Origin: Meconema thalassinum
Taxonomy: Eukaryota > Arthropoda > Insecta > Orthoptera > Tettigoniidae
Direction of reading: 5' to 3'
Assembly (NCBI GenBank): GCA_946902985.2
Contig: OX336388.2
Coordinates: forward strand, 1,389,810,223 to 1,389,874,222
DNA length: 64,000 nucleotides
Shown: one piece after another, positions 11,463 through 23,648 of the stretch
How positions within the stretch are numbered: the stretch's first letter is position 1
How the letters are laid out: each line of letters opens with the position of its first letter
The notes under the pieces: model-generated
What the model was told of the DNA's origin: nothing
Database searches by the model: none
The model's input: only the letters and a program-made list of their open reading frames with translations
Program-made: the position numbers and the translations under genes

Positions 11463-13146
11463 GCTTGAATTGTGATTTTTGCGACAGAAACTGGAGACAC
11501 CGAGCAGAGCGCAATTGTCGAGGAGACATTCATTGCCGAAATCCCGATGGGTCAGGCAATGAAAAGCCCAGAGGCCGGCGAATGGTTTCAAGCCATCGTC
11601 AACGAGATGAGATCAATCTTGGAAAACGACACCTGGGTACTAGTCGATCGACCACAAGGCATCAAAATCATCGGCAGTAGGATTGTTCTCCGTAACAAAT
11701 TCCATCCCGATGGCTCTCGCGAGAAGCGGAAGGCGAGGCTGGTCGCACAAGGATTCAGTCAACAGCCTGGGATCCACTTCACACAAACCTTCTTTCAGTC
11801 GCTCGTCCTGGGTCAATTCGTCTGATGATGTCTCTCGATACCAGGTTCAAGATGAAGGTGCTACAGTATGACGTCACCACGGCATATTTAAATGGAGATC
11901 TCGACGACCAAGTATATATGAAGGTCCCAAAACGCTTCGAAAAGATCTTGGAGGGGATCATCGACAAGGAGCCCACAAACGACATCTCTTAACACGGCCA
12001 ATGATGCTCTGAAGGAGTTTCGAAAAGGCAACAAAGTTTGTCTTCTGAAGGAATCATTATATGGCTTGCGCCAGGCCGGACGAAATTGGTACAACAATTT
12101 GTATCAGATCCTTCGGTCTATTGGAGCCGTTCCAACTCAATCGGATCCATGCTTGTTCATCATCGGTAAAGGGGAAGATGCTGTGCTGATCGCAGTTTAC
12201 ATCGACGATATTCTGATCGCGTGTCGTTACCCAAAAAGGGCTTCTGAAATAGAACGTCAACTGGGGGAGCACTTCCGAATAAAGTATCTTGGCCTCGCCA
12301 AGTGCTGCCTGGGCATTGAGATCTGTCAAACCGATGGATGAATCACCCTGGACCAGAAAGGATATATTCAGGAACTCCTCAACCGATTCAACATGACGGA
12401 GAGCCGGACCATAACCACCCCTGTGGACACCAACACCAGGTTGCAGAAAAACCTGAATTTTTCCGAAGACGACGAAAAACTCCCATACAGGGAGCTGGTG
12501 GGAGCCTTGACATACCTGTCAGTCTCCACCAGGCCCGACATCGCCTTCGCAGTCAGCTTCTTAGGCCAATTCAACAATTGCTACGGCCCTCAGCACTGGA
12601 CCGCAGCGAAACGTGTCCTACGATACCTCAAGGGGACACCGAACGTCGGCCTATCCTATGAACATGATCATCAACCTCTCAAAGGCTACGTGGACGCAGA
12701 CTGGGGTAGCTGCACCGAGGATTGTCGATCATATACGGGCTACATCTTCATGCTCGGAGGAAGCCCGATCTCCTGGGACGCCAGAAAGCAACATACTATC
12801 GCCCTATCCACTACAGAAGCGGAATATATGGCCTTGGCAGAGTGCACAAAGGAAGCCATATATCTACAGCGACTTCTACGAGAGCTGGGGCACGACGACC
12901 TGTCCAAACTCACGGTCTACTGTGACAACCGCAGTGCACTCAAACTTGCCGAGAATCCAGAATTCACGGCAAGACGAAACACACTGACATTAAGCATCAT
13001 TTTGTACGTGATGCAATCCAGAGCAAATCTCTCATCGTGGACTACGTCCCAACGTCGGACCAGATTGCAGATTTCCTGACTAAAGGTCTTCCGAGACCCA
13101 AGCACAGCTGGTGCACGAAGGCTGCAGGACTCCAGATCCAGCCATA
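11463..13146 (+). pseudogene. Ty1/Copia pol fragment (RT and RNase H)
   Basis: 3' half of a Copia polyprotein. RT begins with WFQAIVNEMRSI and WVLVDRP at about 11583-11650, then VLQYDVTTAYLNGDL (motif A Asp, about 11860-11900), ESLYGLRQAGRNWY (12052-12095) and YIDDILIA as motif C near 12200. RNase H has VDADWGSC (about 12690) and TEAEYMAL (12815-12838), and ends with the frame around SLIVDYVPTSDQ and a stop at about 13144. Breaks: a frame change near 11820, extra bases near 11965-12000, a stop (TGA) at 12339, and a frameshift near 12985. Gag, protease and integrase are missing. Motif A and C catalytic residues remain, but the copy cannot be expressed. Confidence 0.9.
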
Positions 13147-13190
13147 AGAAGAAACCTTAACACCTCACTCGAGGGGAAGGGTTAGAACAC

Positions 13191-16100
13191 ATTAACCTAC
13201 AAAAACAATAATAAACAATAGCACCCTGTAAGGGCCCCTGCCTAGGGTACAGGTGAAAACTGGTCTACGGCTTCTGAGGCGGATGAAGATGGTTGGCATC
13301 ATCTGAACGGTAAGGAAGGCGGAAGAACCAATATGGGAAAGATTGGTCACCTCAGCCTTGGAAGGCAACCAATCTACGGGAGACAACCCTAATTCAAACA
13401 TACTGGAGCTCACAACCTCAGTAGTAACTTGATCAGGGGGTTAAACCTCTGATCCCCCTAACCAATCTTCAACTAAAGCATGGAAAGTAAACGCACGGAA
13501 TTAACTACCCCAGGTGGTATCAAATCCACCTCCGCTGTCGGCGGTGTTAGTGGGCCTTTGGAGTCTGGGGAGCCCACACCAACATGCTTTAAGGACGGGT
13601 CGGAGCGTCCTGGAACCACTAACAACAAGATCAGACATAAACAACAGAACTACTTCGCCACACTGAACATCAACTCGCTACTTAAGATAGGCAAACTGAA
13701 GCATTTAACAGACACTTTGACTAATCACAAGATACTGCTCACAGCAATACAGGAAACCAGATATACTGATGAACATGCCTTTGACTCCCAAGGCTACCGT
13801 ATTTTCAAAGGAAAGGTAGGACGTAGGAGAATGAAGAACGTACCACACCTGGGGACTGGTTTTATTGTAAGCCATAAGATACTGGATTCAGTTATTGACT
13901 TCAGCTCTCTCAATAGTCGAGTGTCTTTAATAACCTTCCGGTGCACAAACAAGGTCTACACTGTAGTAAATGTCCATGCACCCATCAATGAGGACAATAA
14001 GCGTAACCCTGAAAATACTGACAGGTTTTGGGAAGAACTAGAGGACATCATATGCAAGGTCCCAGAGCGTCATACAATCATCTTACTCGGTGACTTCAAC
14101 GCCCAGCTAGGGAAAGAACGCAAGTACAGAGACATTGTGGGAGATTTCCCGGCCCACAAAAGGACAAATAGGAATGGAGAGCGCCTAGTAGGACTTTGTA
14201 AGGCCTTCAACTTGGTAATGAAATCAACGGCTTTCAAGAGACTGCCAAGGAAGCAAAAGACCTGGACATCACCTAACTGTCTCTTGGGAGAATTCCAAAT
14301 AGACCATGTTGCCATCTCAAAGAAGTCCCACAGAGAGATCCAGAATGTTCGAGTGTTAAGATGAGCAAATTTGGACTCCGACCACTATCTCTCCAAGGTC
14401 AAGCTAAGATTTCTACCTCGGAATACTAAAAAAACAAAGTCACACAAACTTACTAAGTTTGATTTAGAAAAACTTTCAAATTGCAACCAGTTCACGGAGA
14501 AAATGGAAACCCTGGAATGTAAAACCTGGGATGAAGTGAGGGAGAACCTAGTGAAAGTTGCCACGGAGATTGCTCCATTACTGAAGCAGAAGAAGCCTGG
14601 TGGACGACTACCTGTGATGAAGCGGTGACACAGAGACAAGCAGCCTGGCTTAAGTGGAACTCACAGAAGACACAAAACAACACGGATAAGTTCATAGAGC
14701 AACGAAAGTTAACTGCCAGGATCATCCGACAAGTAAAATGGCAGTTCACAAAGGACCAACTGACTCAGTTGGATGACGATTTCAAGAAGAACAATACCAG
14801 AAATTTCTACAGAGGCTTTAAACGGAACCTCAGCCGTTATAATCCTCCCAGCCTCCACTTAAGAGGACCGGATGGACAGATAGCCTATAATGATATGGAC
14901 AATTGCCACCTTCTGGCCATGTACTTCGAGAATCTCCTTAACTGTGAATCACCTGACACATTCTTCACTTATCAAGACACCATCAGGCAACCAAACTCTC
15001 AACCACCAACCAAAGAAGAAGTGATAGACATCATCAAGTCCTTGAAAACAACAAAGCATCAGGTGAAGACTCAATTGTAGCGGAACTATGGAAACAAGCT
15101 GGGAATAGGACTATAGGCAAGTTGACAGAAATCTTCCATGACATTTGGGAGACTGAAACATTGCCTAGTGACTGGACCTCTGCTTTGATTCATCCCCTAC
15201 ATAAAAAAGGAGACTTGACCGACATCAACAACTATCGAGGAATCTCGTTAGTACCTGTGACATACAAGATCTTTTCTAAGGCCTTATTAAACAGAGCTGA
15301 TCCCCAGCTAGACCCTCGACTAGGAGAATACCAGGCAGGATTTAGAAAAGGACGCTCTTGTACGGAACAGATACTGAACTTGAAATCAGTGCTACGGCAA
15401 GCAAAAATGGCTAGTAAGAAATATGTCATCATTTTTGTTGATTTTAAGAAGGCGTATGATTCGGTTGACAGACCTACTCGCATGAAGATCCTGCAAGAAC
15501 TAGGACTAGACGAGAAGACACATAACCTTATCCAACAGACTTTAAAGAACACCATGGCACGAGTGAAGTTCAGAGGAACCCTCTCTGAAAGTTTTGAAAT
15601 TAAGTCAGGAGTAAGACAGGGAGACAGTCTCTCACCTCTCCTCTTTAACTGTGCCCTGGAAAAGGTGATAAGGGAGTGGCGAAAGGAGCTAACTAGTCAG
15701 GGGGTACCAAGTGGTATCACTTTGGGACACAAGTGCAATGGGCTCAGTGTTGATTGCCTGGCATTTGCCGACGACCTGGCACTTCTATCTCATTCAATAA
15801 AAACGTCCGTGAAACAACTTAATGTTCTCATGCAACAAGCAGCTAAGGTAGGATTATATGTGTCACTTGAAAAAACACGGTACATCACAAACATCAGTGA
15901 ATCTCCTTGTACACTGCATTTGGACCAGGGAGAGATCAAGAAAACTGACAGATATAAGTACCTAGGAGAATGGCTTGAACCGAATCTCTCGGAAGTAAGG
16001 GCATTATCAACTCGAGTTAACAAGTTAGAAATGGCTTATCAACTAACCAAGAACACATATAATAAGAAGTGTCTCTCCCGAAAGACTAAAATGAGACACT

Positions 16101-16679
16101 ACCAGACAGTTATACGTCCTGAAGCCTTATATGCATCAGAATGTCTAGTATTCAACCGGAAGGGACTCACGGACAAACTCGAAGTACAGGAGAGAAAGAT
16201 AATGAGGAAGATATTGGGACCTGTTAAGTTAGGTAATGAATACAGAAGGTGTCCTAATCAAGAGCTCTACACGTACTGTGAAAGAATCACGGATGTTGTT
16301 AGAAAACGACATCTAGCATTTTATGGACACGTCTACAGGATGCATCCTACCAGGTTGACCAATCAGCTCCTCGGTTACTGGCAAAAGCGGAAGACCAAGT
16401 CACCATGGTTGTGGGAAGTGAGCAAAGATCTGCAAGAACTTGGAGGGACGGAAAGAGTCTTAAAAGACCGGACATCTCTCAGGAAGATGCTTCAGCAATT
16501 GAGGTTCCAGGACAAACCGCCAAGAAAGAAAACAGGTGCCCTCTGGACCCAGGAGAGGAGGGAACAACACAGCCAGAGGATGCGTAACTACTGGGCAAAC
16601 ATCAAAGCCCACTCCAAATGTAACAGTTGAACGTCGTGGTCCATAGATGGCCTATTCGAAACAAGAAGAAGAAACAATT
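13191..16679 (+). mobile_element. RTE-like LINE, nearly full length
   Basis: About 3.5 kb, flanked by the 6-bp target duplication GAACAC (13185-13190 and 16680-16685). It has a 5' leader (13191-13479), a single endonuclease-RT reading frame with three breaks, and a short 3' tail (AACGTCGTGGTCCATAGATG then an AAGAAGAAG run). The same 3' tail ends the fragment at 23640-24082 and, more distantly, 19926-20300, which defines one family in the window. Placement in the RTE group rests on the short apurinic endonuclease plus RT layout and the FADDLAL motif. Confidence 0.88.
13480..16630 (+). pseudogene. RTE-like LINE endonuclease-RT ORF, three lesions
   Basis: The start ATG at 13480 was chosen because it opens the first long frame after the leader. 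An apurinic-type endonuclease fills about 13660-14390: LNINSLLKIGKL, AIQETRY (catalytic Glu), ILLGDFNAQLG and the terminal LDSDHY. RT spans about 15150-16000 with FVDFKKAYDSV (motif A), GVRQGDSLSPLLFN (motif B) and CLAFADDLALL (motif C). The C-terminal region ends in RMRNYWANIKAHSK. Lesions are a TGA at 14362-14364 between VRVLR and ANLDSDHY, a frameshift near 14625 and another near 15060-15080. All catalytic residues I checked are intact, so this is a recently inactivated copy. It sits inside the Copia LTR. Confidence 0.9.
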
Positions 16680-16871
16680 GAACACGAGTATCAGTGTTTT
16701 TTCAAATCTAGTGCAGCCATCTACGATGCGCACACAATACACACACAGTGTTTTGCTTTCAACCTCACACGCAGTTCAGTTCATTTCGTGTCGGGTCAAC
16801 AGTGCTATGTATTTTAGAGTAAATAAATACTAGTTTGTTTAAACTGTTGTTTAATTGACTTTGCCCAGAGC

Positions 16872-17282
16872 CTGTTCCGCTGATAGATTGATACCAAAAA
16901 ATATATCATACATGAGCCATTTTAGGCCTATAACCCAAGTGCGTCAACAAACTTAAGTTATTGTAAATGTTATTACAGCTGTTATGCCACATACAAGCCA
17001 ACTGAAACGAAAATATTGTAGACTGAAATTATAACATCAAAGGTGCACTTTTAACTCCCTAATACATATAATAATTACATCCTCAAAATAAGAGCGGTAG
17101 CGATAACATAAATATACACCGCCATTACATGATATGTTTTGGTTCACATGGCAGCGAGTCCCTCATTTGTTTCCAAGGAAACTTATACAAGGGGATTGTT
17201 TCTATAGATGAAAGCGAGTAAGAAGCATCTGTAAACTTCTAGCAACTCACAAGGCATGTCACGCCATCTCTCAGCGGAACAG
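16872..17282. mobile_element. Small MITE with 17-bp terminal inverted repeats
   Basis: Left end CTGTTCCGCTGATAGAT (16872-16888) and right end ATCTCTCAGCGGAACAG (17266-17282) are inverted repeats with one mismatch. The element is 411 bp and AT-rich with no coding sequence. A clear target duplication was not found (at most AGC), so the superfamily is open. Confidence 0.6.
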
Positions 17283-17300
17283 AGCTACTAAATGAAGAAA

Positions 17301-17386
17301 TTAAAAAGCGTCGAAGAATCGACTCGTCGCTACAAAAAATGGGGAAACCGTCGATCCATCGACGCTTGCCGGTTCTAGGGTAAAAT
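17301..17386 (-). mobile_element. piggyBac-like terminus with paired palindromes
   Basis: Read on the minus strand, the end starts CCCTAGAACCGG next to a degraded TTAA (TTTA). It carries GTCGATCCATCGAC (17350-17363) and GTCGAAGAATCGAC (17310-17323), spaced 40 bp. This repeats the layout seen at 10494 and 60582 with different palindrome sequences. The opposite end was not identified. Confidence 0.4.
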
Positions 17387-18137
17387 TTTTTTTAGAAAAT
17401 GTATATTTAGCAGATACACATCAATTCATCTTATTATGTAAAAACAAGTTCATTTCGTGGAGGTTATAGAGCTTATGATTTTTGGACACACTGAAAAATA
17501 GCTTCAATGCATTCTATAAATTTCAGACTTATAACAAATCGTGTTCATGGTGGATGACTAAAGTGTATAGATATGCCGTGGAATAGGGGAGAATGAAAAC
17601 AGAATGCAGGCATAAACATAGCTTCTTGGGTATTCTCAAAGTATGCTCTTGTTACCTCCTATATAATATTTTGGGTTTGTTTACATCATACTGATATTAT
17701 TTGTGGTTTTTAGTGACGTCAGATAAACTTCAGAGGCTAATTCATGACTGGAAGAATAAACAATACAAGGTGATATCATTCCTGCTCAAAGAAATAAATC
17801 GGTACCTACTAGGTAAAAATCCAAGTCAGGCAATAATCAAACGGGAACAAACAATTCAGTGATTATCCTGAAAATTAATGAAGATGTTCCCACTCAAATA
17901 ATTAAGTCAACTGGTGCAAAGAAAATTAGTCAACATCTCACCTACACAATTAACCTTTCACCACGCTGTGCAAGTACAATAAAATATATGGATATGTTAG
18001 AAGCCATTTGTCAGTGTTGCCTAGGTTATCTATAATGAGAAGGTTTTCAGTCGGTCAACAAGTGTGTACCCAATAAGATTGCTAAATTCTTACCGAAATA
18101 AAAAGACTGCAAGGTCTTCAGTAGGCCTACCGGTTAT
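17387..18137. other. No gene seen
   Basis: AT-rich DNA without domains, SINE heads or inverted repeats that I could find. Confidence 0.45.
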
Positions 18138-19220
18138 CGTCGTCGTCGGCTGTAACTCTATTCCGATTACACATTCTTCTTCCTGCATGGAGCTTTTAAA
18201 CTTGTTTGTGGATGTGTTTCTGATGACTAAACAGGCCAATCCTGGCATGAAACATGCGCCCACATAAATTTCACTGAATGGTCGCGGGAGGGCGGGGGTT
18301 GTAATTGACGAAGCTTCCTTGCCCTTTGACCTCTCCATGTCTGCGACGTTCGATGTAGTGTTCCGCCACAGTAAACGGTTCGCAGCAGATGTTCCCCATG
18401 AGTGGATAGGTATGCCAGTAGTCTTCATGATGTGTCTTTAAAATGCTTCAGAGGGGCCCCATGAGGTCTAGTGCCGGAGCAAAGTTCACCATAAAGGAAT
18501 TGACGTGGAAGCCTGGTATCACTCATATGGTGATCATGGCCTAACCATCTCAGTTGATGAGCGATGATGGTTGCCTCAATGCTATTGAAATGCGCTTTCT
18601 CGAGAACTGCAGTGTTGGTAACGTAGTCCTCCCACTTAATGTTCAAGATGTATTTTATCTTTTGTTGGTGGAAGCGCTCAAGTTTCCTGATATCACGACA
18701 ATAGTGTGTCCAAGTTTCACAGCCATACAGTAGCATTGAGATGACGACAGCTTTGTACACCATGAGTTTGGTATGCATCTTTAGGGCTTTATTCATGAAG
18801 ACCCTGTGCATTAAGCGGCCAAATGCTGCATGGGCAGCCCCAATTCTTTTGTCAACATCCTGCACCGTTTAGACAAGATGCTACCAAGATATAAAAAGTG
18901 ATCAACCTGCTCCAGTGTTGAGTCTAAGATGGATATATTGAACTCAGGAAGGGGTAATCCTGCGGCAGGTTTTGCAAGTACCTTAGTTTTCCTTGCATTG
19001 ATGGTAAGACCAAAGTGATCACACGCAGTGCTAAAGCGATTGACTGATTGTTGAAGCTCTGCAGGTGTCGGAGCAGTTGCGGTGTCATCGGCATACTGCA
19101 GGTCTATCACCCGGGTAACTTGGGTATGTCTCTGTGAACGAAGTTTTGCCAGATTGAAAAGGCCTCCATCGAAGCGAAACTTAAGAGGCGGTCGTACTCG
19201 GATCCTATTTCACCTTTCAT
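18138..19220 (-). pseudogene. LINE (family C) RT 3' part
   Basis: Minus-strand RT fragment. It enters just upstream of motif C (FDGGLFNLAKL, then IDLQYADDTA at about 19080-19110), continues through the thumb (VDHFLYLGSILS) and LLYGCETW (about 18715-18740), and ends with a zinc-finger-like segment CGRMFHARIGLFSH near 18230-18270. The 3' end is a GAC/CGT-rich tail at about 18138-18160. Frames change at about 18870 and 18430. It covers the part of the protein missing from the related minus-strand copy at 27700-32800. Confidence 0.8.
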
Positions 19221-19591
19221 TTCAAAACATTGCCACTAGTTTTGTTGTAGTCGCTCTCACGTAGTAGTTACATGGCCTGTACATAGGTATCAGCACGGAC
19301 TACCCCCACCCCCTAACAGTGAGGGTGTTTCAAGGTCGCGCGTTCAAGAAAGTCCAAACTGCTTGAGTCCGAACACTGGGGAATTATTGCAGTCTCGTGG
19401 CATTGTGCCTCAGGAATAACGCGACTAGAAAGTTCGAAGTGATTGTATACTTTCAATTGAATGGCCGAAATATTTTGCTATAGATAAGCTAATACTGTAC
19501 TTAAACTACGGAATTCACAAGTGACTGAAATATGCTTACAAGGGAACGGATCGTGGTGTAAAATTCTGATCTGGTTGAAATTTAGTACACA
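19221..19591. other. No gene seen
   Basis: Unremarkable DNA between a LINE fragment and a duplicated repeat; nothing recognisable. Confidence 0.4.
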
Positions 19592-19745
19592 ATAGTCCTA
19601 CAAAGTTGTACAATGACGTAGTGAAAAACGCATGGGCCGATTTCAATTTTGAACGCCGAAAATTTGCCGGACGATGGCATGAGCGAGTAGGTGAGAAGAG
19701 GTAAAGCTGACCTTCAATCCTAGCAGCACGCGATGGCTCCCGGCC
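19592..19745 (+). repeat. Unclassified interspersed repeat, copy 1
   Basis: About 150 bp, roughly 80% identical to 20465-20612 in the same orientation. Shared blocks include TTGTACAATGACGTAGTGAAAA, GTGGCATGAGCGAG-like sequence and GGTAAAGCTGACCTTCAATC. The class is unknown. Confidence 0.7.
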
Positions 19746-19925
19746 ACTAGGCAGCAACCTGCCGTGCTGCGATGCACTCCCCACCTTAAACGTTCCCCTC
19801 ACTCTTCTACCCTCACGATTAGAGTATAAAATGCAACATATTGTGATGTTTTGCACTTGGCCATACTGTAAATAAATAAAACTACCTTTTTTCTGTTTTA
19901 CTCTTTGTAATCCTTGCCATAGTGA

Positions 19926-20300
19926 ATGCTTACGAAAAATTGGTCAATCGACAACCTTGAAGTGATGATCAGAAAACGGAGACTTCAGTTCTACGGACAT
20001 ATGGTCCGCATGGATTGCTCAAGGTTAAACAAACAATTTTTTGATAAAATCTGGAACTATAAAGGGCAAGGAGGCTATGTAAAACAAATGAAAGAAGAAC
20101 TTCAAAAATTCAAAATTACTGAAGAAGATTGTCTAAATCGAATAGAGTACAGAAAAAAAAATGGCCTCAAAATTCTTGTCGGGGAGAAGAAGAATCTCAA
20201 CAGAGGAGAATGGACTGCTGAAAGAGGAGCTGCGCAGTCGACCAGGATGAATGACTTCTGGAAGAGAAAGAAGGAAACTAGACCTATAAAGAAGTGATAT
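19926..20300 (+). pseudogene. RTE-like LINE C-terminal fragment
   Basis: A 123-codon open stretch that matches the last part of the LINE ORF at 13480-16630 in order: RKRRLQFYGHMVRM, a Lys/Glu-rich linker, then RGAAQSTRMNDFWKRKKE. It is followed by a tail resembling that LINE's 3' end (GCGTGGTCCTTGTTGGCCTG). It is a 5'-truncated insertion of a divergent subfamily. Confidence 0.8.
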
Positions 20301-20464
20301 TTGCGTGGTCCTTGTTGGCCTGTCCGCGGTGTATATATACAAAGAGATTGCTTGCACCACAGACACCTTGCAACACTTTCTTTTATACACATTGGCAAGC
20401 ATTTTGGATAGCATCATCCTTGAAAAAAAATTGAACGGGGTTCGTAAAGCAAGTGGCTACTTTG

Positions 20465-20612
20465 TAGTACAATCTTGTACAATGACGTAGTGAAAACTGC
20501 ACTGGCCACTTTCAGTTTTGAACACCAAAAACCTGCCGGGCGGTGGCATGAGCGAGGAGGTGGGGAGAGGTAAAGCTGACCTTCAATCCAAGCAGCACTC
20601 GATGGTTCCATG
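20465..20612 (+). repeat. Unclassified interspersed repeat, copy 2
   Basis: Partner of 19592-19745. The two copies lie 0.87 kb apart as direct repeats on either side of the LINE fragment at 19926. Confidence 0.7.
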
Positions 20613-20713
20613 CAGGACATACGCTACATGTAAAGGGAGACAAAAGAATTGGAAGAAGAGTCCATTGCAGGTTCCGTGTTGACGTTTTATAATTCAGTAT
20701 AACAAATTTCAAA

Positions 20714-20812
20714 GTTTCCGCCTAATCAACACTCATTTATTATTTTAGTTAGCGTCTTCTGGGTACATGTTTCGGAATTTGTTCCAATTCCTTCTTCAGC
20801 CCTTTATAATTC
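20714..20812 (+). repeat. Repeat with a GGTACATGTTTCGG core, copy 2
   Basis: Same family and orientation as 11147-11270; core at about 20762-20776 followed by CCTTCTTCAGCCC. Possible Penelope-like terminus, not proven. Confidence 0.5.
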
Positions 20813-22065
20813 ATATTAGGAACATCATTACATAGACCAAAAAGACCTCGTCCATGTAGAAACATATCACACTAATATTAAAATACTATAAAAACTAATT
20901 AAACACTTTAAAACATGACAAGCTTATGCACAATACAAACAAATAAAACAATAAAACATTCCTGCTGTTAATAGCCACTTAATTAATAATCACAATTATG
21001 CACTTCTTGTTAGGTGTGCGACGGTCAAATTGCGCAGTCGTTAATCACTTTTTGTGAACAAAAACAAAGAGCACATTATATTAGTGTTCATGACCCAAAT
21101 AACTTGCTGTACTGGTGGGTAAATGTTGACATAAGTGGAAACTTTGGTTCGGCACTTTCTTGAAAGTGCGCTGACATGTGCTTTATAGATAATAAAATGG
21201 GGAAACTCATTCGATTATTTGACTTGGAATTTGCACATTAAATGGATGTGTTATCTTGTGCTGAGAGCTCCACGGACGTAGCAACGATTTAAAAGCAAAG
21301 CGCCAATGTCATGATATGGTGCTGGGTGATCGGCTCCTACACCATGGGCGTCGAATAGAAAGACCTGCACTCGGCCTCTGAGAAGGCCATACGACAAAAA
21401 AAAAACTCCAGTCGTATGAAGTATCGTGCATGCTCTGTGTAATTGAATACACCACTCCGCACTAGCTCACTTTCTCTGCGTCGTACTTGGCACATGTTAA
21501 TCAAGATCAATCCATCTCCATTGGCATTGTTTGTGTGAGCGTAATGCAGCTTCAATGATAGATCATTCAGTGGAAAATTAGGCCCATGAACCATTCAGCT
21601 CTCAGCAAAGTGGCTAACATTATACAATACACCGTATCTACTGTACGTCACGCGCTTAAATAGTCCCTTTATATCAACCCTCTTAATGTATTCCATCTCA
21701 TTATTCACATTCATTTCCTTTCGACTAAAAGGAACTTCTCGTGTATTATCCACGGTTTCGTGATTCTAAATCAGTGGTGAATAACGTCGGAACTATCTTA
21801 CTAATTGGTACGACCTGACTCCCCTCACTCTCTATATCTCGTACAGTATATCGAAGGTTCTTAAAGGCGTTTTCAACACAATACTAACTATAAAATTTTT
21901 ATACAAACTGTTGAATTAAACTATTCTTATAATCGTAAAATATACACCTACAAACTGGAATAGTAATTTGAGAAGAGAGAGCCAGTTCAATAGATTTTGC
22001 TGGAAGGAGAGCTTTTGATCAAGGATCACTCCTACATTCTTTGGATTACAGTTACAATGACATAT
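20813..22065. other. No gene seen
   Basis: AT-rich DNA. The few open frames are short and composition-driven. No repeat end or domain was recognised. Confidence 0.45.
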
Positions 22066-22068
22066 TAG

Positions 22069-22472
22069 CTTACCACGGTGGGTGAGTGGATAGCGTATCG
22101 GTCTACTAACCCCAAGATTGCAGGTTCGCCCCTGACCGTGGTAAGTGATTTTTGAAAGGCGGCAAAAATACGATACGCATGTCATACGATGTTGGCATGT
22201 CAAAGAACCCATTTGAATTCAGTAGGCCGAGTTCATAATGGCAAAATTAATCTCGGGAGTTTCCGCCAGCACAAACTTCCTCATTTTCTCTACTAGAAAG
22301 CGCTATTGTGTTCAAGGAGATTAGATATCTTACATCTAACCTCCTTGACTTTCATAGACAAGGAACTACGAAATTCGACATGCAAGCTACCCTCTGGGTG
22401 TCAAATAGCAAAGCTTGCACCAGGCACCCGAGGCCATACGATATTATTATTATTATTATTATTATTATTATC
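22069..22472 (+). repeat. tRNA-derived SINE with (ATT)n tail
   Basis: The head has an A-box-like GGTGAGTGGATAGCG (22081-22095) and a B box AGGTTCGCCCC (22122-22132), bracketed by ACCACGGT and GACCGTGGT, which pair like an acceptor stem. A non-tRNA body of about 300 bp follows and the element ends in (ATT)n at 22443-22472. This is the most complete SINE in the window. Confidence 0.8.
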
Positions 22473-23336
22473 AATCTAGAAGCGTTGTCATGGTAACCTC
22501 TGATGGCTCTTGGCATCTATATATATATAAAAATGAAAGTTTGTCTGTTTTCTCGGAATTTCCACGGAATTTTGAGTTATTAACGCGTTTCAGACTGGTT
22601 TATGACGGTTGCACGCAAAAACAAATTTTTTGTCTCTCTGTTTGTCTGTGTACAATTTTGCACGCGCATCACTCGAGAACGGCTGAGTGGATCAACGTAA
22701 AATTTGGTACAGAATCCATCAGAGGCACGAAAGTAATCATTGATGTAACTCTTCTCCGTACCTCTCATAAAAGAGGGCCTAACCCCTTAAAATGCATGCT
22801 GAAATGGGCGTAGAAAAACGTGGCAAAGCTCATTTTCAGCGTCTCAATGTGAGAAACAAAACTCAGGAGCCCTACGGGTCCCGAAAACCTTATTTTAAGG
22901 TCCTAAAACCAACAGTGTTTGAGATATACCCAGAAAACTAATTTCATTTATTAAGCTATTAAAAGTATGCAGGCCGGTAACCATGGCAACACGATCTCAG
23001 AAGTCCATCTATTTCTGTAAGACGCAATGCCATTCCATTTATTACATTACTGTGAACGTTCGCAAACGGCTATACGGTTATCACGGAACCAAGTTATGCT
23101 GTAAAATTCATCAATACGTATATAATGCGCTTGGGGGGTACTAAAGAACTATTATATCCCTATCCCTATATTATTAAATTATAATTATTATTATTATTAT
23201 TGTATTATGGCGTTTAAGGACGAGCAAAACTCAGTTTCAGCCCCTCAGTGGCTTGGAGGCTACTAAGTTTTAAGGCTCTAAAACCACGTTTCTGAGATAT
23301 TCCCAGAAAACTAATTTCATTTAACAAACTAATAAA

Positions 23337-23637
23337 GACCACCTCGTGGCGCTGTGGCTAGCATTGTTGGCTGTCACTCCCGAAGTACGGGGTTCGATCC
23401 CCAGCTCTGCCAAGAATTTAAAAGTCTTGGTATGGTTTGGTACGGGGTCTCCCAGCCTCGTGATGCAAAATGGGAACTTGCCGGGTGCTATGGTAGGAGG
23501 AGTGGAAAGGAACTGGCCAGCCTACCACACGCAAACTCCGGCTCGGGATGCCTGGTTAGTAATCCCTTGACTTAGTCAAGGGCTCTTATTCAGGTCGCCT
23601 ACGTCCCTGGAGGGGATATGGCACTCTTTTATTTTAT
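23337..23637 (+). repeat. tRNA-derived SINE with 11-bp target duplication
   Basis: Head with A-box region GCTGTGGCTAGCATTG (about 23350-23365) and B box GGGTTCGATCCCC (23390-23402), then a 200-bp body and a short AT tail. It is flanked by AAACTAATAAA on both sides (23326-23336 and 23638-23648). Inserted in the Helitron. Confidence 0.85.
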
Positions 23638-23648
23638 AAACTAATAAA

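Larger units (their letters stand above)
13181..16856 (+). repeat. Copia 3' LTR start, interrupted by a LINE
   Basis: A purine-rich tract (GAGGGGAAGG, 13171-13180) precedes GTTAGAACAC, the usual start of an insect Copia LTR. At 13190 the LTR is cut by the LINE and resumes at 16680 with a second GAACAC, then runs to about 16856 with an AATAAA at about 16821. The right edge of the LTR is uncertain. No 5' LTR is present in the window. Confidence 0.6.

Noticed and set aside
22069..22140. Possible functional tRNA gene
   Set aside because: It continues into a SINE body and an (ATT)n tail.
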